Source of the DNA: a virus
Length of the DNA: 64,000 bases
Reading direction: 5' to 3' (one strand)
Virus record (IMG/VR): IMGVR_UViG_3300017987_000005
Coordinates: 1 to 64,000 of that record
Positions 12,983 to 21,416 of the stretch are shown here, piece by piece (within the stretch, counting starts at the first letter, position 1; each line of letters starts with the position of its first letter). The notes beneath the pieces were generated by a model. It saw only the letters and a list, made by a program, of their open reading frames with translations. It was not told the origin of the DNA and did no database searches. The position numbers were made by a program, and so were the translations under genes.

Positions 12983-13326
12983 GTCAGCTCCTCTGTAGGA
13001 TGGTGCATCCCGTGATGCTCTTTAAGCTCGGAATACTGCTTCCCTATATCATCGAATAATTCGCTGACGCATACTGCGCATAGGCGGTTCTCAATCTCTT
13101 CCTCGAAACGATACGCGCGTCCGCAACGAGGACAATGCTCCTCAATCGTTCCGTCCTTTATTATCTCGACAAAATCTTTGATATAATGAATCTTCCCGTA
13201 CTTACTGTCCTTAATGACCCAACACCGGTCCGTACTATTCGGAAGATATCGAACTTCTCCTCTAAGAGAACTTCCAACAAACAGTACGGTAACAATATCC
13301 CCGCGCTCTATCTGGTCATTAGTCAT
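12979..13326 (-). CDS. zinc-ribbon protein, unknown function
   Basis: 115 aa from the ATG inside the end of the upstream gene. The N-terminal half (ERGDIVTVLFVGSSLRGEV) looks like a small beta barrel; the C-terminal half has a zinc ribbon CPRCGRAYR...CAVC. Function unknown. Confidence 0.55.
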   Translation of the reverse strand: MTNDQIERGDIVTVLFVGSSLRGEVRYLPNSTDRCWVIKDSKYGKIHYIKDFVEIIKDGTIEEHCPRCGRAYRFEEEIENRLCAVCVSELFDDIGKQYSELKEHHGMHHPTEELT

Positions 13327-13654
13327 CTTTGAAAATCTCCCCGCGACAGTAACAGCATTTATAATTATATCGCTCAGTTCCATCTTCCTGAGTATTTATG
13401 CATATAAGCAAACGGTGCTTCTCAGGCATTCGTTTCCCGCAATCCTCGCACTTATACCACGGCTCCTCTCCGTCAAGAAGCTCGCAGGTGTCTGCAAGAT
13501 GAAGCAAGACGTCGCGAACACTATCCCGAGTCATGGCTTCATTATCACACTTTATTTTCCCGTCAGCCATGTAGAAAATAAAGTTCCCAAACCCCTTATC
13601 GGACTCCCAGTAAAGACTGATGTCCCGATTGAGTTTTACATTACTTACTTTCAT
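13319..13654 (-). CDS. zinc-binding protein, unknown function
   Basis: 111 aa. Four cysteines in two CxxC pairs (CEDCGKR and CCYCRGE) form a zinc site in the C-terminal half. The start ATG lies within the last codons of the release-factor-like gene upstream, so the two are coupled. Function unknown. Confidence 0.55.
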   Translation of the reverse strand: MKVSNVKLNRDISLYWESDKGFGNFIFYMADGKIKCDNEAMTRDSVRDVLLHLADTCELLDGEEPWYKCEDCGKRMPEKHRLLICINTQEDGTERYNYKCCYCRGEIFKDD

Positions 13655-13997
13655 CTTTAACCCACTTTCCATCCTTCCGGACTTCGACTTTAAGGTTCTT
13701 CGGCTGCATGGCACGCTGAACAGCTTGTTCGACAGTTTCTCCGCTTAGGCATTCATGCACTCTTCGGTTATGCCATACTTTCCACTTCGGGTGCTTGACA
13801 AGTCTCCGCAAAGCTTCCTTCTTATTCTGAGCTTGTGAGCGGTGCGTACGGCTCTCTCCAACAGCCCCCGACTCCGAATGAGTAATCCGTACAGCAGAAG
13901 CAGTCTTATTCTGATGCTGTCCTCCCGGACCGCCGGCTTTGAAAGTCTCAATTTTCAAATCCTTCTTTGTTACACTGAATAATAGTTCTTTAGACAT
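13641..13997 (-). CDS. GGQ-domain release-factor-like protein
   Basis: 118 aa. A catalytic GGQ (residues 25-27, in AGGPGGQHQNK) is followed by KTASAVRITH and RSQAQNKKEAL, the class I release-factor core that hydrolyses peptidyl-tRNA. No codon-recognition domains are present, so this is a rescue-type factor of ArfB or PrfH size. In bacteria PrfH is often paired with an RtcB; here rtcB lies 4.6 kb away on the same strand, which fits a ribosome-rescue or RNA-repair role but does not prove it. The basic C-terminus (KVEVRKDGKWVKDESK) could enter the empty mRNA channel as in ArfB. SD AAGGAA precedes the ATG. Confidence 0.85.
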   Translation of the reverse strand: MSKELLFSVTKKDLKIETFKAGGPGGQHQNKTASAVRITHSESGAVGESRTHRSQAQNKKEALRRLVKHPKWKVWHNRRVHECLSGETVEQAVQRAMQPKNLKVEVRKDGKWVKDESK

Positions 13998-14017
13998 TTT
14001 TAATTCCTTTATGTTAA

Positions 14018-14106
14018 GGTGGCGAGGATGTTAGCACATCCCTGCGCACACAGCATATTAGTGATTTACGCAAATTTTGCAGTCAGGCGCTACCCTGCCC
14101 GCCACC
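14018..14106 (-). ncRNA. tRNA-like RNA between two protein genes
   Basis: A perfect seven-pair end stem (GGTGGCG/CGCCACC) encloses a D-arm-like hairpin with loop AGGGTAGC and a T-arm-like hairpin GGATG/CATCC with loop TGCTAA. The middle contains CTGCAAA, like a Cys anticodon loop, followed by ATTTGCGTAAAT, which forms its own hairpin. CCA is not encoded. It could be a diverged tRNA-Cys, an interrupted tRNA or a tRNA mimic. Confidence 0.45.
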
Positions 14107-14116
14107 TAACATAGCT

Positions 14117-14287
14117 TCAGACGTCTTTCGTCCAACCTCCTTTTATAATCCCCTGGACTATACATCCGGTCATATCAGCTTCCTCTTCCATCTCTTCGGC
14201 GCGAGCCTTAGCTTCTTCAAGAGTATCGCACTCTTCTACTCCCCCGCCGTCTCCGTCGCTAAACGCTATAAAATACTTGTCGCTCAT
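14117..14287 (-). CDS. small acidic protein
   Basis: 56 aa, starting MSDKYFIAFSDGDGGG, with a glutamate-rich helix (CDTLEEAKARAEEMEEEAD). The start overlaps the TGA of the FmdB-like gene. The layout of strand, strand, helix and strand resembles small phage proteins of unknown role. Confidence 0.6.
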   Translation of the reverse strand: MSDKYFIAFSDGDGGGVEECDTLEEAKARAEEMEEEADMTGCIVQGIIKGGWTKDV

Positions 14288-14469
14288 AACTTCGCGTCCT
14301 TTGTGAAAAAATCACTCCCCTCCTTTACGAATCCCGAAACAGTGCTGATAATGCTATTAGCACGCTTCCCGCACTTCTCGCACTTCGTCCACTTCTTCTT
14401 TTTGCTTATTGAAAAATCACGCTGCTGCACGTGATTGCAATTAACACATTGATATTCATATGTCGGCAT
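14284..14469 (-). CDS. FmdB-family zinc-ribbon protein
   Basis: 61 aa. MPTYEYQCVNCNHVQQ followed by CEKCGKRA is the standard FmdB/putative regulatory zinc-ribbon pattern. Such proteins are common in phages and bacteria; their function is unclear. It starts at the ATG overlapping the upstream TAA (TAATG). Confidence 0.75.
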   Translation of the reverse strand: MPTYEYQCVNCNHVQQRDFSISKKKKWTKCEKCGKRANSIISTVSGFVKEGSDFFTKDAKL

Positions 14470-15359
14470 TACCACTTCTCCTTATCAAATATTACTTCAG
14501 GAGAATCGCACTTCGGATTAGGGAATTCCCGAAATAGTGCTTTCCTCGATATCTTCCTCGGAAGAGCTTTCTTCGCAGCAGCAATGCGACGTTTCAGTGC
14601 AGCTTGTCCATTAGCATTATCTTCCATATAACGACGATATGAACGATGCTCCTCCAACCAAACATTAAACGAAAGCTTCTTCTTTCCTCTAAACTTCTTC
14701 TTAATATGGTCATCAAACATCTTCGCTTTTGCTACTGACTCAGCGCGTTTACTGTGTGCAGGTATAAGCTTCAGTATTTCATCGGCGTCGGGACGTCCAG
14801 TATACTTTGTCGTACAGTCTATGCTGAATCCGTTCATGGACGGGATTCCTCCGAAATGCTCGAGAGCAATATCCCAGTCTTTTCTGCGCCTATCCCACTG
14901 ACGATTCGTAAGCTCATCCGGCTTATCGGTATTATTCCAATATCCGTACTCTTTAACAAATGGCTTATCAAACCATAACTGCTGAAACTCTGCCTGCTCC
15001 GTATAAATGATTCCGAGCATCTTCATAGGAATAGGTATAATAGCCATGCTCACTTCAAAATCTATAATCGGGTCACGCTGATTGGTTTTACGCATCCTGC
15101 GGATACGCTCCTCAAACTCACAAAAAGCTTGAACAAGTACTCCGTGCTTATACGCATTCTCCTCATGCTCCCCATCGCATCCAGGATGCATCCCCATAAC
15201 TAAACGGTCATGCATCGTAGTACAACGAATGGCTAAGAATTTGGAATACTTCGCTTGAATAAGCGGTTCAAGCTCCAGACGGAACTCCATCAGATATTTG
15301 TGAATCTTGCGAAAGTCCATTGTAGTGAATCTGAATCCATTATAAATCTTCGTGCTCAT
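14469..15359 (-). CDS. protein of unknown function
   Basis: 296 aa with no recognised domain. It is basic in the C-terminal third (KKKFRGKKKLSFNV, RRIAAAKKALPRKISRKAL). The N-terminal half has several histidines and cysteines (HPGCDGEHEE) but no standard motif. It overlaps the metallophosphoesterase gene by four bases and may be translated with it. Confidence 0.6.
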   Translation of the reverse strand: MSTKIYNGFRFTTMDFRKIHKYLMEFRLELEPLIQAKYSKFLAIRCTTMHDRLVMGMHPGCDGEHEENAYKHGVLVQAFCEFEERIRRMRKTNQRDPIIDFEVSMAIIPIPMKMLGIIYTEQAEFQQLWFDKPFVKEYGYWNNTDKPDELTNRQWDRRRKDWDIALEHFGGIPSMNGFSIDCTTKYTGRPDADEILKLIPAHSKRAESVAKAKMFDDHIKKKFRGKKKLSFNVWLEEHRSYRRYMEDNANGQAALKRRIAAAKKALPRKISRKALFREFPNPKCDSPEVIFDKEKW

Positions 15360-15922
15360 TTACGCTTCCTCCGCTTGTCCAGTGGAATAAAGTTCTCATT
15401 CTCTGGCAAAGTTTTCATTATATCAACAATCCTCGTCTGCGCTACTAGTTCGAAATCATTATTATCAATCCCGACATCGTATTGCTTTCCGCGAGGTCCA
15501 ATCTTTCCATGCGTATGTCCATATAGCTGCCATGAGCCGAAGTGACTTTCTCTCCAAACACGTCCGGCAAAATGGTCAAGAACAATCCCCTGCCCATCCA
15601 CGCGTATAAACAAACGCTCTGCGCATGTTTTACTTCGGTCCTTAATAACTTTAAGAACTCGTTTGTTATCCTTATCTTGGTCATGATTCCCGAATACGAA
15701 ATAAACATCGACTCCGAGTTTATCAGTCAAGTCAAAAAATCGAACTGCTAGATTCTTCCGGAAAGTAAGGTCTCCGATAACGTAAAGGTTATCTCCGGGA
15801 TTCATAATAGACAGCTCGTTAAAAATTGATTCGTTCATCTCCTCAACATCTTTGAACGGACGGTTACAATACGTCATTATGTTCTTATGTCCAAGGTGCA
15901 AATCTGCGGTAAAAAAATTCAT
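15356..15922 (-). CDS. calcineurin-like metallophosphoesterase
   Basis: 188 aa. All classic metal motifs are present in order: DLHLGH (7-12), GDLTF (about 50), GNHDQ (about 78), the His in VLDHFAG and GHTHG (about 135). The family hydrolyses phosphomonoesters or diesters, including cyclic nucleotides and RNA 2',3'-cyclic phosphates. It lies near rtcB and the RNase Z-like gene, so an RNA-end processing role is possible but not shown. The MNFFTADLHLGH start is typical of phage members. Confidence 0.9.
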   Translation of the reverse strand: MNFFTADLHLGHKNIMTYCNRPFKDVEEMNESIFNELSIMNPGDNLYVIGDLTFRKNLAVRFFDLTDKLGVDVYFVFGNHDQDKDNKRVLKVIKDRSKTCAERLFIRVDGQGIVLDHFAGRVWRESHFGSWQLYGHTHGKIGPRGKQYDVGIDNNDFELVAQTRIVDIMKTLPENENFIPLDKRRKRK

Positions 15923-16206
15923 TATTCCTTATCTTCCTTCTTAACAAATTCTGTGTCCGAGCACAATCTCGGCTTCTTCTTTTTCTTCTTATGCTCTGGT
16001 TCTCTCGGCATATGTTTTGGAAGCTTCAGTCCAACCCAGTCAGATATGGAAGCTCCAATAGTAATTTTCCCTCCGTCCTTGGTATGAACGGCTTGTTCGA
16101 GATGGTATATAATATCTTGATTCAGTCGTGTCAGGAATTCTTTCCCTGCACGTCGTCCGTGCTTCTTACAATAATCACGGATTGACTTCATATTGATAAA
16201 CTGCAT
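15922..16206 (-). CDS. small basic protein, possibly histone-fold-like
   Basis: 94 aa. Residues 5-50 (KSIRDYCKKHGRRAGKEFL then LNQDIIYHLEQAV) resemble the single histone-fold proteins of some bacteria and phages, in which a basic first helix is followed by a long central helix. A lysine run (KKKKKKPR) follows. It may bind nucleic acid. The ATG with GGAG seven bases upstream is chosen. Confidence 0.5.
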   Translation of the reverse strand: MQFINMKSIRDYCKKHGRRAGKEFLTRLNQDIIYHLEQAVHTKDGGKITIGASISDWVGLKLPKHMPREPEHKKKKKKPRLCSDTEFVKKEDKE

Positions 16207-16254
16207 TCTCACTCTCCATTAAAATAGAAAACTAGAGCGGCGGTAACAGCAGAC

Positions 16255-16494
16255 TCACGCTCCAGATTCTAAAGAACCATCTATTCCAATATGATTCTTT
16301 TCTACCCACTTCTTAATAGCATTGCTGAACGCATCGAAGGCTTCTTTGCTCCCCTCCTCACGCGAAAGCTCAGTAACATTGTTGTCACCATACTCAATAA
16401 GAATCACTTCCTCCCCAGGGGGAATCTGAATCTTAGTCGCCTGCTCAAGATTGAGCATTAATCCTTCTTCTTCAAAATGTATCCAAGCGGACAT
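16255..16494 (-). CDS. small acidic protein, first gene after a promoter
   Basis: 79 aa, acidic, with a helical C-terminal half (SKEAFDAFSNAIKKWVEKN). The leader GGAGAGTGAATATG gives a strong ribosome-binding site directly below the promoter at 16522-16549. Function unknown. Confidence 0.6.
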   Translation of the reverse strand: MSAWIHFEEEGLMLNLEQATKIQIPPGEEVILIEYGDNNVTELSREEGSKEAFDAFSNAIKKWVEKNHIGIDGSLESGA

Positions 16495-16521
16495 ATTCAC
16501 TCTCCGAATATAGCTACTTAT

Positions 16522-16549
16522 ATTATATCATATACTTCTGATATGTCAA
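16522..16549 (-). promoter_or_regulatory. promoter for the 16.5 kb to 5.4 kb operon
   Basis: -35 TTGACA, 16-bp spacer, extended -10 TGATATAAT, with an upstream A/T block. It reads into the gene at 16255-16494 and possibly on towards rtcB. Confidence 0.85.
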
Positions 16550-16568
16550 CACAAAAATAAAAAAAGTT

Positions 16569-16931
16569 TCATTTGCAGTTGTTAAACCACGCTACCGGAA
16601 CTGTCCGTTTTTTGGGTTTCCACTCACGAAATAGCGGTTGGAACGAAACGTCACTTCCAACCAACATAACGCCATCAACATCAGCTCTACGCGTCACTGA
16701 TAGCTGAAACTCTCCTGGAATGCGCTCACTATACTTCTGAGCATAGAACTTCTTGGCTAGCTCCGGAAAAGTCGCCCACGCAGCTTCCGGTACATCGCTA
16801 GCCTCCTCGTATGACACGATAAGCTTTACTGTAGAAACGTTCTGCTTTATAGCCTGTCGTAATCGTGACGTAAATTCGTCAAATATATTGACAACTTTTT
16901 TTGTCCATATAGTCGTTTTAATGGAGGCCAT
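16569..16931 (-). CDS. W-F tail protein (ends WFNNCK)
   Basis: 120 aa. A helical N-terminus is followed by a strand-rich C-terminal half and the tail VPVAWFNNCK. The start codon lies inside the tail codons of the gene upstream (TTTAACAATGG). It is the last gene of its operon, and the tail is kept although no gene follows within 300 bases, which argues for a role in the protein itself. Confidence 0.7.
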   Translation of the reverse strand: MASIKTTIWTKKVVNIFDEFTSRLRQAIKQNVSTVKLIVSYEEASDVPEAAWATFPELAKKFYAQKYSERIPGEFQLSVTRRADVDGVMLVGSDVSFQPLFREWKPKKRTVPVAWFNNCK

Positions 16932-17313
16932 TGTTAAACCATCCGTTACAAACTCCCATATTATATCCCGGAGGAATAAAGTGTATCCGGACTTCTTTCA
17001 TATCGGACACGTATGCTTGGTCATGCGACTTGAATGCTATCTTATGGTCACCACTTCCCATATTATGTTGAGTAACTATGGCGCAGTTCCACAGAGCTTC
17101 AGCAACTTCGGTGTCTCCCTTATACTTACTCTTAATAACACTCGTAAAATAATCCTGGAACCACGAGTCAACAGTAAACGGAAGTCGTTTAAGAAGGCTC
17201 TGGCTTATCACCGCGACCTTATTCTTGAGCATGGCGTCTACAAGCTGGTCAAGTATTGCGCCGACTTCAGCATGCGTAAACTGCTGCTCGTCACTATTCC
17301 TATGCCACGCCAT
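16918..17313 (-). CDS. W-F tail protein (ends GWFNNGLH)
   Basis: 131 aa, beginning MAWHRNSDEQQ. The start is set by the ATG buried in the AAT-AAT-GGC of the upstream tail; longer starts would run far into the upstream gene. A coiled or helical N-terminal half is followed by strands and the tail. No known family. Confidence 0.7.
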   Translation of the reverse strand: MAWHRNSDEQQFTHAEVGAILDQLVDAMLKNKVAVISQSLLKRLPFTVDSWFQDYFTSVIKSKYKGDTEVAEALWNCAIVTQHNMGSGDHKIAFKSHDQAYVSDMKEVRIHFIPPGYNMGVCNGWFNNGLH

Positions 17314-17641
17314 TATTAAACCACCCCCGTCCGGCGTCATTACGCAGTCTAAATATCTTCCCGTGCTCATCGTCTCCGACAAACGCATACGAACGTTTAT
17401 CAATAGCTTTATGGTGCGGATATTTCACAATAAGGTATACCATAAATAATGGAATAAAAGTCTCTTTGGTCCGCTTAGGCATAGAACTCCATAAAGCATG
17501 CGATATAGTTACGCGCAGCTCTCCCTTCTTACGACGTTTATCCAGCTCGTCAAAAATCCCACGCGTATTCTTATCAAGCTTTTTAATAGTCCTGATGAAT
17601 CCCTCCATCATCTTACGTCCACTTTTATGGCGTTTCATCAT
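17300..17641 (-). CDS. W-F tail protein (ends GWFNNGVA)
   Basis: 113 aa, strongly basic N-terminus (MMKRHKSGRKM), then helices and strands. The upstream tail codons GGG-AGG give its Shine-Dalgarno sequence. Function unknown. Confidence 0.7.
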   Translation of the reverse strand: MMKRHKSGRKMMEGFIRTIKKLDKNTRGIFDELDKRRKKGELRVTISHALWSSMPKRTKETFIPLFMVYLIVKYPHHKAIDKRSYAFVGDDEHGKIFRLRNDAGRGWFNNGVA

Positions 17642-17922
17642 GACCTCCCGTTGTTAAACCAGGGGTAAACAGCAACGATGTCATAACGGACTATCTTCCG
17701 ACCATCTTCCTTCATGTGTCCTTTGCGCACGACTAGAATACGGTCGTCTATAAAAGGGATATCTTCTTTACGTACTTCGCGGATAACAATCTGAAGAAAC
17801 TTCTTTATATCCTTGACTCCGTTCTTCTTGAATAGCTGATAAGAAGCTCCGACTTTGGCTTTATTTTTACCGAACCTGCTCCTGCAACCGCCAAGTGCTA
17901 GTTCCAGGGCCATATCGCTCAT
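17638..17922 (-). CDS. W-F tail protein (ends PWFNNGRS)
   Basis: 94 aa. Helical N-terminus with a basic stretch (CRSRFGKNKAKVGASY), then beta-rich (RILVVRKGH, IVRYDIVAVY) and the tail. It overlaps the helicase stop by four bases and is the first of four tail genes between the helicase and the promoter at 16.5 kb. Confidence 0.7.
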   Translation of the reverse strand: MSDMALELALGGCRSRFGKNKAKVGASYQLFKKNGVKDIKKFLQIVIREVRKEDIPFIDDRILVVRKGHMKEDGRKIVRYDIVAVYPWFNNGRS

Positions 17923-19250
17923 TTTCTTTCCGCTATCTCAAATCCAAGTCTATTATAAATACGTAAATGTTTCTGAGCATATCCGCGTGCACGGTTGCTC
18001 CAGGTATCGACTATCTCAGTCACTATCGGGCGCTTCTTCTTAACAGTCGTACGCGTCAAACGTCCTATCGCCTGTTCGATGTTCGAGTGAGGCGTAGCGA
18101 GTATCATCCCGTTTAATTCCGGAATGTCCACGGCTTCACTGATGAACTGATATGTTCCGACTACAATGTCATAGTCTGAAAACGCTTTGAATACTTTTTC
18201 AGCGTTCATTCCTCCGACAGTTTTGGTCGCTTCCTCCCCTAATTCTTTTACTTGCTCAATTATCTCGGATACATGGTTAAGTCTGTGCGTCAGCACCATA
18301 ACTTTACGACCACTCTTCTTCATTTTTACGGCATGCTTCGCAATAATCGCAGTACGCTGTTTTATCTTGGCGATAGAACTTATCCACCGCGAGATGTTGA
18401 ACTTGCCGGCACGATTCCTAAATATACGGTCATCTAATCTCCCCGTAACTCCGATTTGATGCACGAGTCCTCCAACATCCATAACGCGATTCTCAGCAAG
18501 AATCGGTCCGATATGCTTAAAGAATACTCCATGTAATCCGTCTCCTCGATACGGTGTCGCAGTAAGCCCCATCATAAACTCAGGATTGAATCGAGAAGTC
18601 ACATCAAAAAACGTCGGCGCGCTGATGTGATGCGTCTCGTCCGTAACGACAAGTCCAAATGACTTATACATGCGGTCAGGATACTTCCGCGCATTAAATG
18701 ACTGAAGCATCCCGACAACAATATCCTCGGTGTACTCGCACTTATCCTGCTGAATCTTCCCAACAGTGAAATTCCCCTTGAGGAACTGCTGTATCCGGTC
18801 AAACCACTGCTGCATAATGAACTCTTTATTCACGAGTACGAGTGTGTGTACTTTGAATTGGGCTAACAAATATAACGACATCACGGTCTTTCCCGTGCCG
18901 GGCCCCGAACAGAGTATCCCTCCGACAGTCTGCTCTGCTTTACGCAAAAACTCGCTGGTCAGGCTCACTTGATTCTTACGGTCTTCATCAAGTTCCCCGT
19001 CGAACTCGACATCAATCTCCCACCCTTTAATAAGGTCGCGCTCGTCAGGCTCTCCAAACGTATCGAGTCCGTATTGACGAGGTACTCGAAAGTACTTTCC
19101 ATCCTCACGATATAAAACCATGTTCTCTTTATCGGCTATCGTCAGTCCAAAACTATTCGGACTTTCAATAAGCTCCTTCTTTATCTTCAGAACATCGTAA
19201 TCCTTCAGACGCTCCCGCTCAAGATAATACCAGTTCGACAGTATACTCAT
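17919..19250 (-). CDS. SF2 DNA helicase, UvsW/XPB-like
   Basis: 443 aa. ATP-driven helicase of superfamily 2; T4 UvsW unwinds branched DNA and R-loops during recombination-dependent replication. Motif I is SGPGTGKT (115-122), motif II DETH (204-207), motif III GLTATPYR (about 228-235), and motif VI is QAIGRLTRT near the C-terminus. An N-terminal domain of about 100 residues precedes the core. Upstream lie the gene at 19247 and the DNA polymerase, so it belongs to the replication block. The start overlaps the upstream stop (ATGA). Confidence 0.92.
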   Translation of the reverse strand: MSILSNWYYLERERLKDYDVLKIKKELIESPNSFGLTIADKENMVLYREDGKYFRVPRQYGLDTFGEPDERDLIKGWEIDVEFDGELDEDRKNQVSLTSEFLRKAEQTVGGILCSGPGTGKTVMSLYLLAQFKVHTLVLVNKEFIMQQWFDRIQQFLKGNFTVGKIQQDKCEYTEDIVVGMLQSFNARKYPDRMYKSFGLVVTDETHHISAPTFFDVTSRFNPEFMMGLTATPYRGDGLHGVFFKHIGPILAENRVMDVGGLVHQIGVTGRLDDRIFRNRAGKFNISRWISSIAKIKQRTAIIAKHAVKMKKSGRKVMVLTHRLNHVSEIIEQVKELGEEATKTVGGMNAEKVFKAFSDYDIVVGTYQFISEAVDIPELNGMILATPHSNIEQAIGRLTRTTVKKKRPIVTEIVDTWSNRARGYAQKHLRIYNRLGFEIAERK

Positions 19251-19504
19251 TTCTCACCATTCCGACAAGGCAACAAAGCATGCTCAGTATTAGCGATAAG
19301 TACGAGCATTTCAACTACGTCATCAATTCGTACGGCTGCGTTCAAAGGAAAATATGCGATAGTAAGCTTACACTGGTCATTGAATTGTATAATCTTCTTC
19401 ACAGTTTCCTTATCAATCTCCTTTGCAGTACGCATATACAACTTAATGGCATCGACACTGTACAGTTTCTCTGCTAATACTCTCAATAAATCTGTACTAG
19501 GCAT
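19247..19504 (-). CDS. small protein between polymerase and helicase
   Basis: 85 aa, largely helical (AEKLYSVDAIKLYMRTAKEIDKETVKKI). It overlaps both the polymerase stop and the helicase start, so it is translated with the replication proteins. No domain recognised. Confidence 0.55.
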   Translation of the reverse strand: MPSTDLLRVLAEKLYSVDAIKLYMRTAKEIDKETVKKIIQFNDQCKLTIAYFPLNAAVRIDDVVEMLVLIANTEHALLPCRNGEK

Positions 19505-21416
19505 AACAAATCTTAGCTCCGCAACAAGACGTAACTACATATTCTTCTTTATCGTCCGGGTCCCACGCTTTCGCTACATCCGCCCTCACGTCAATCTCAT
19601 CATCCTCGTGTGCTCCGCACTTTCCTGGGCACGTCATCGCTTTAACCCAGCGGTCACCGATATATCCATCCACTACAACAGGAACGCGAAGCTTTACTGC
19701 GTCCTCCATACATTTCGCTATTTCACAATACGTCTGAAACGGATGGTGGCGCTCATCAATCGAAAATAACAGCTCATCATGAACTTGAATCAAGGGCTTG
19801 CAATCAATTTCCGGATGAGACATCAAATAGTCGCGAACACGTTTAATAGCAACTCCCATAATATCGGCGGCGCCGCCCTGAATCGCAGAATTAAAATACT
19901 GGCGAAATGCGCGCTCACGCTCATAATCGTCCATAGAACGGTCATACGGAACTCGTCTGAATCGTCCGCTGATAAGCTTATACGGCTTTTCATCCCACAG
20001 TTTCTCACGCATATGGTCCATGAACTTCTTTATTCCCGCATACTGCTCAAAGAACTGGTCAATAAACTTGTATGCTTTGGTCTTGGATATCCCGGCTTGT
20101 TCTGAAAGGGAATTTGCTCCCATCCCATAAACAATCCCGAAGTTAATGACTTTCGCATGGCGGCGGTCATCTGTCTCCAGGAGCTTCTGAGTAGTTGCGT
20201 GAATATCGTCTCCCTTATTAAACGCCTCAATCATCCTCGGCTCGCGACTCAAATGCGCAAGTATCCGAAGCTCAATCTGACTAAAGTCCAATCCGATAAA
20301 TAGGCGCCCAGGCTCGGGAACAAATACATTCCGGAAATTCCCGTGCGTCGGCATCTGCTGCAAGTTCGGGTTGGATGCGCTCATCCGCCCCGTAACTGTG
20401 CGAACCTGATGAAATGATGGGTGTATCCGTCCGTCTGGAGAATCCTTGATAAAATGGATAAACGGCTCTGCAAACGAATCAATAAACTTCGTCAACTCAC
20501 GATGCTGAAGAAGAAGCTCCGGTATCCTATCCTTACGCTTCACTTCCCGCGCAAGCTTCTTCAGTACGGCTGCGCCGGTCCCGTAATATCCGTTCTTCCC
20601 CTTCCGGGTAATTTCGTCTACTCGAGTCCCCTTAGTAATCGCTACGGGGTATCCGAGTCCTCCTTCCTTTTTATCGCTAAACAATACTTGTGATACTTGC
20701 TGAGAAGAGGTCAAAAGAAACTTCTTTCCGACAGTCTCATAAATGAGATTCGTTACTTTCTCAATATCTCCGCGAACACGTATGCGGAAATCGCTGAGTT
20801 CTTTCGGGTCAACTTTGATTCCGTTATACTCCATATCAGAGATATATCTCGCAACATCCATCTCGAGTTCAAGAAGAACGCGCAGTAAATTCTGATTTTC
20901 AATCTCTTTAATCAGAGCTTTGAACAGCATAAAAGTATAATGCCCGTCCTCTTTCGCATACTCTTCTAATGAAGGTACTTCCTCACTCTCCTCAAAAAAC
21001 GTTCCCTCCATCTCCGCAATAGCTTCATACGGAATCATATCATGGTCAAAAAAACGCTTAACCAAATGGTCAAGCGAATACTGCTTATAATTTTCGTCCA
21101 GTAGCCACGCAGCAATCATGGTACATACGAGCTGACAATCGGGTTCAATTCCCCACTTGTACTTCAGCCACTTATAATCGAATACCATGTTGTGCGCTAT
21201 CAACCACGCATCTTTTCGCTTGCACACTGCTTCAAGCACAGGCTTCCCATCGTCCTTGGGGAACCAGAAGTCGCCATCTACAGTTGAGATGGCGACTCCT
21301 TTAATTTCCCCTGTACGTGGAGTAAGACTGGTAGTCTCGAAATCGAAAACTACGTGTTCACGCGACGATACGGAGTCGAGGCACTTAGAAAGGGACGGCT
21401 CCGGGGTCGTCGTCAT
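19497..21416 (-). CDS. polA: DNA polymerase I (family A) with 3'-5' exonuclease and C-terminal zinc ribbon
   Basis: 639 aa. Replicative phage-type polymerase. Exonuclease motifs: DFETTS (25-30), NMVFDYKW (76-83) and YAKEDGHY (about 153-160). Polymerase motif A is DFSQIELR (377-384), motif B RRHAKVINFGIVYG (418-431, Phe at the sugar-discriminating position) and motif C QVHDELL (544-550). There is no 5' nuclease domain. Unusual is a C-terminal addition of about 45 residues with cysteines at 596, 600, 631-632 and 637, a likely zinc ribbon, not part of the usual fold. It overlaps the SSB-like gene by 32 bases. Confidence 0.95.
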   Translation of the reverse strand: MTTTPEPSLSKCLDSVSSREHVVFDFETTSLTPRTGEIKGVAISTVDGDFWFPKDDGKPVLEAVCKRKDAWLIAHNMVFDYKWLKYKWGIEPDCQLVCTMIAAWLLDENYKQYSLDHLVKRFFDHDMIPYEAIAEMEGTFFEESEEVPSLEEYAKEDGHYTFMLFKALIKEIENQNLLRVLLELEMDVARYISDMEYNGIKVDPKELSDFRIRVRGDIEKVTNLIYETVGKKFLLTSSQQVSQVLFSDKKEGGLGYPVAITKGTRVDEITRKGKNGYYGTGAAVLKKLAREVKRKDRIPELLLQHRELTKFIDSFAEPFIHFIKDSPDGRIHPSFHQVRTVTGRMSASNPNLQQMPTHGNFRNVFVPEPGRLFIGLDFSQIELRILAHLSREPRMIEAFNKGDDIHATTQKLLETDDRRHAKVINFGIVYGMGANSLSEQAGISKTKAYKFIDQFFEQYAGIKKFMDHMREKLWDEKPYKLISGRFRRVPYDRSMDDYERERAFRQYFNSAIQGGAADIMGVAIKRVRDYLMSHPEIDCKPLIQVHDELLFSIDERHHPFQTYCEIAKCMEDAVKLRVPVVVDGYIGDRWVKAMTCPGKCGAHEDDEIDVRADVAKAWDPDDKEEYVVTSCCGAKICYA

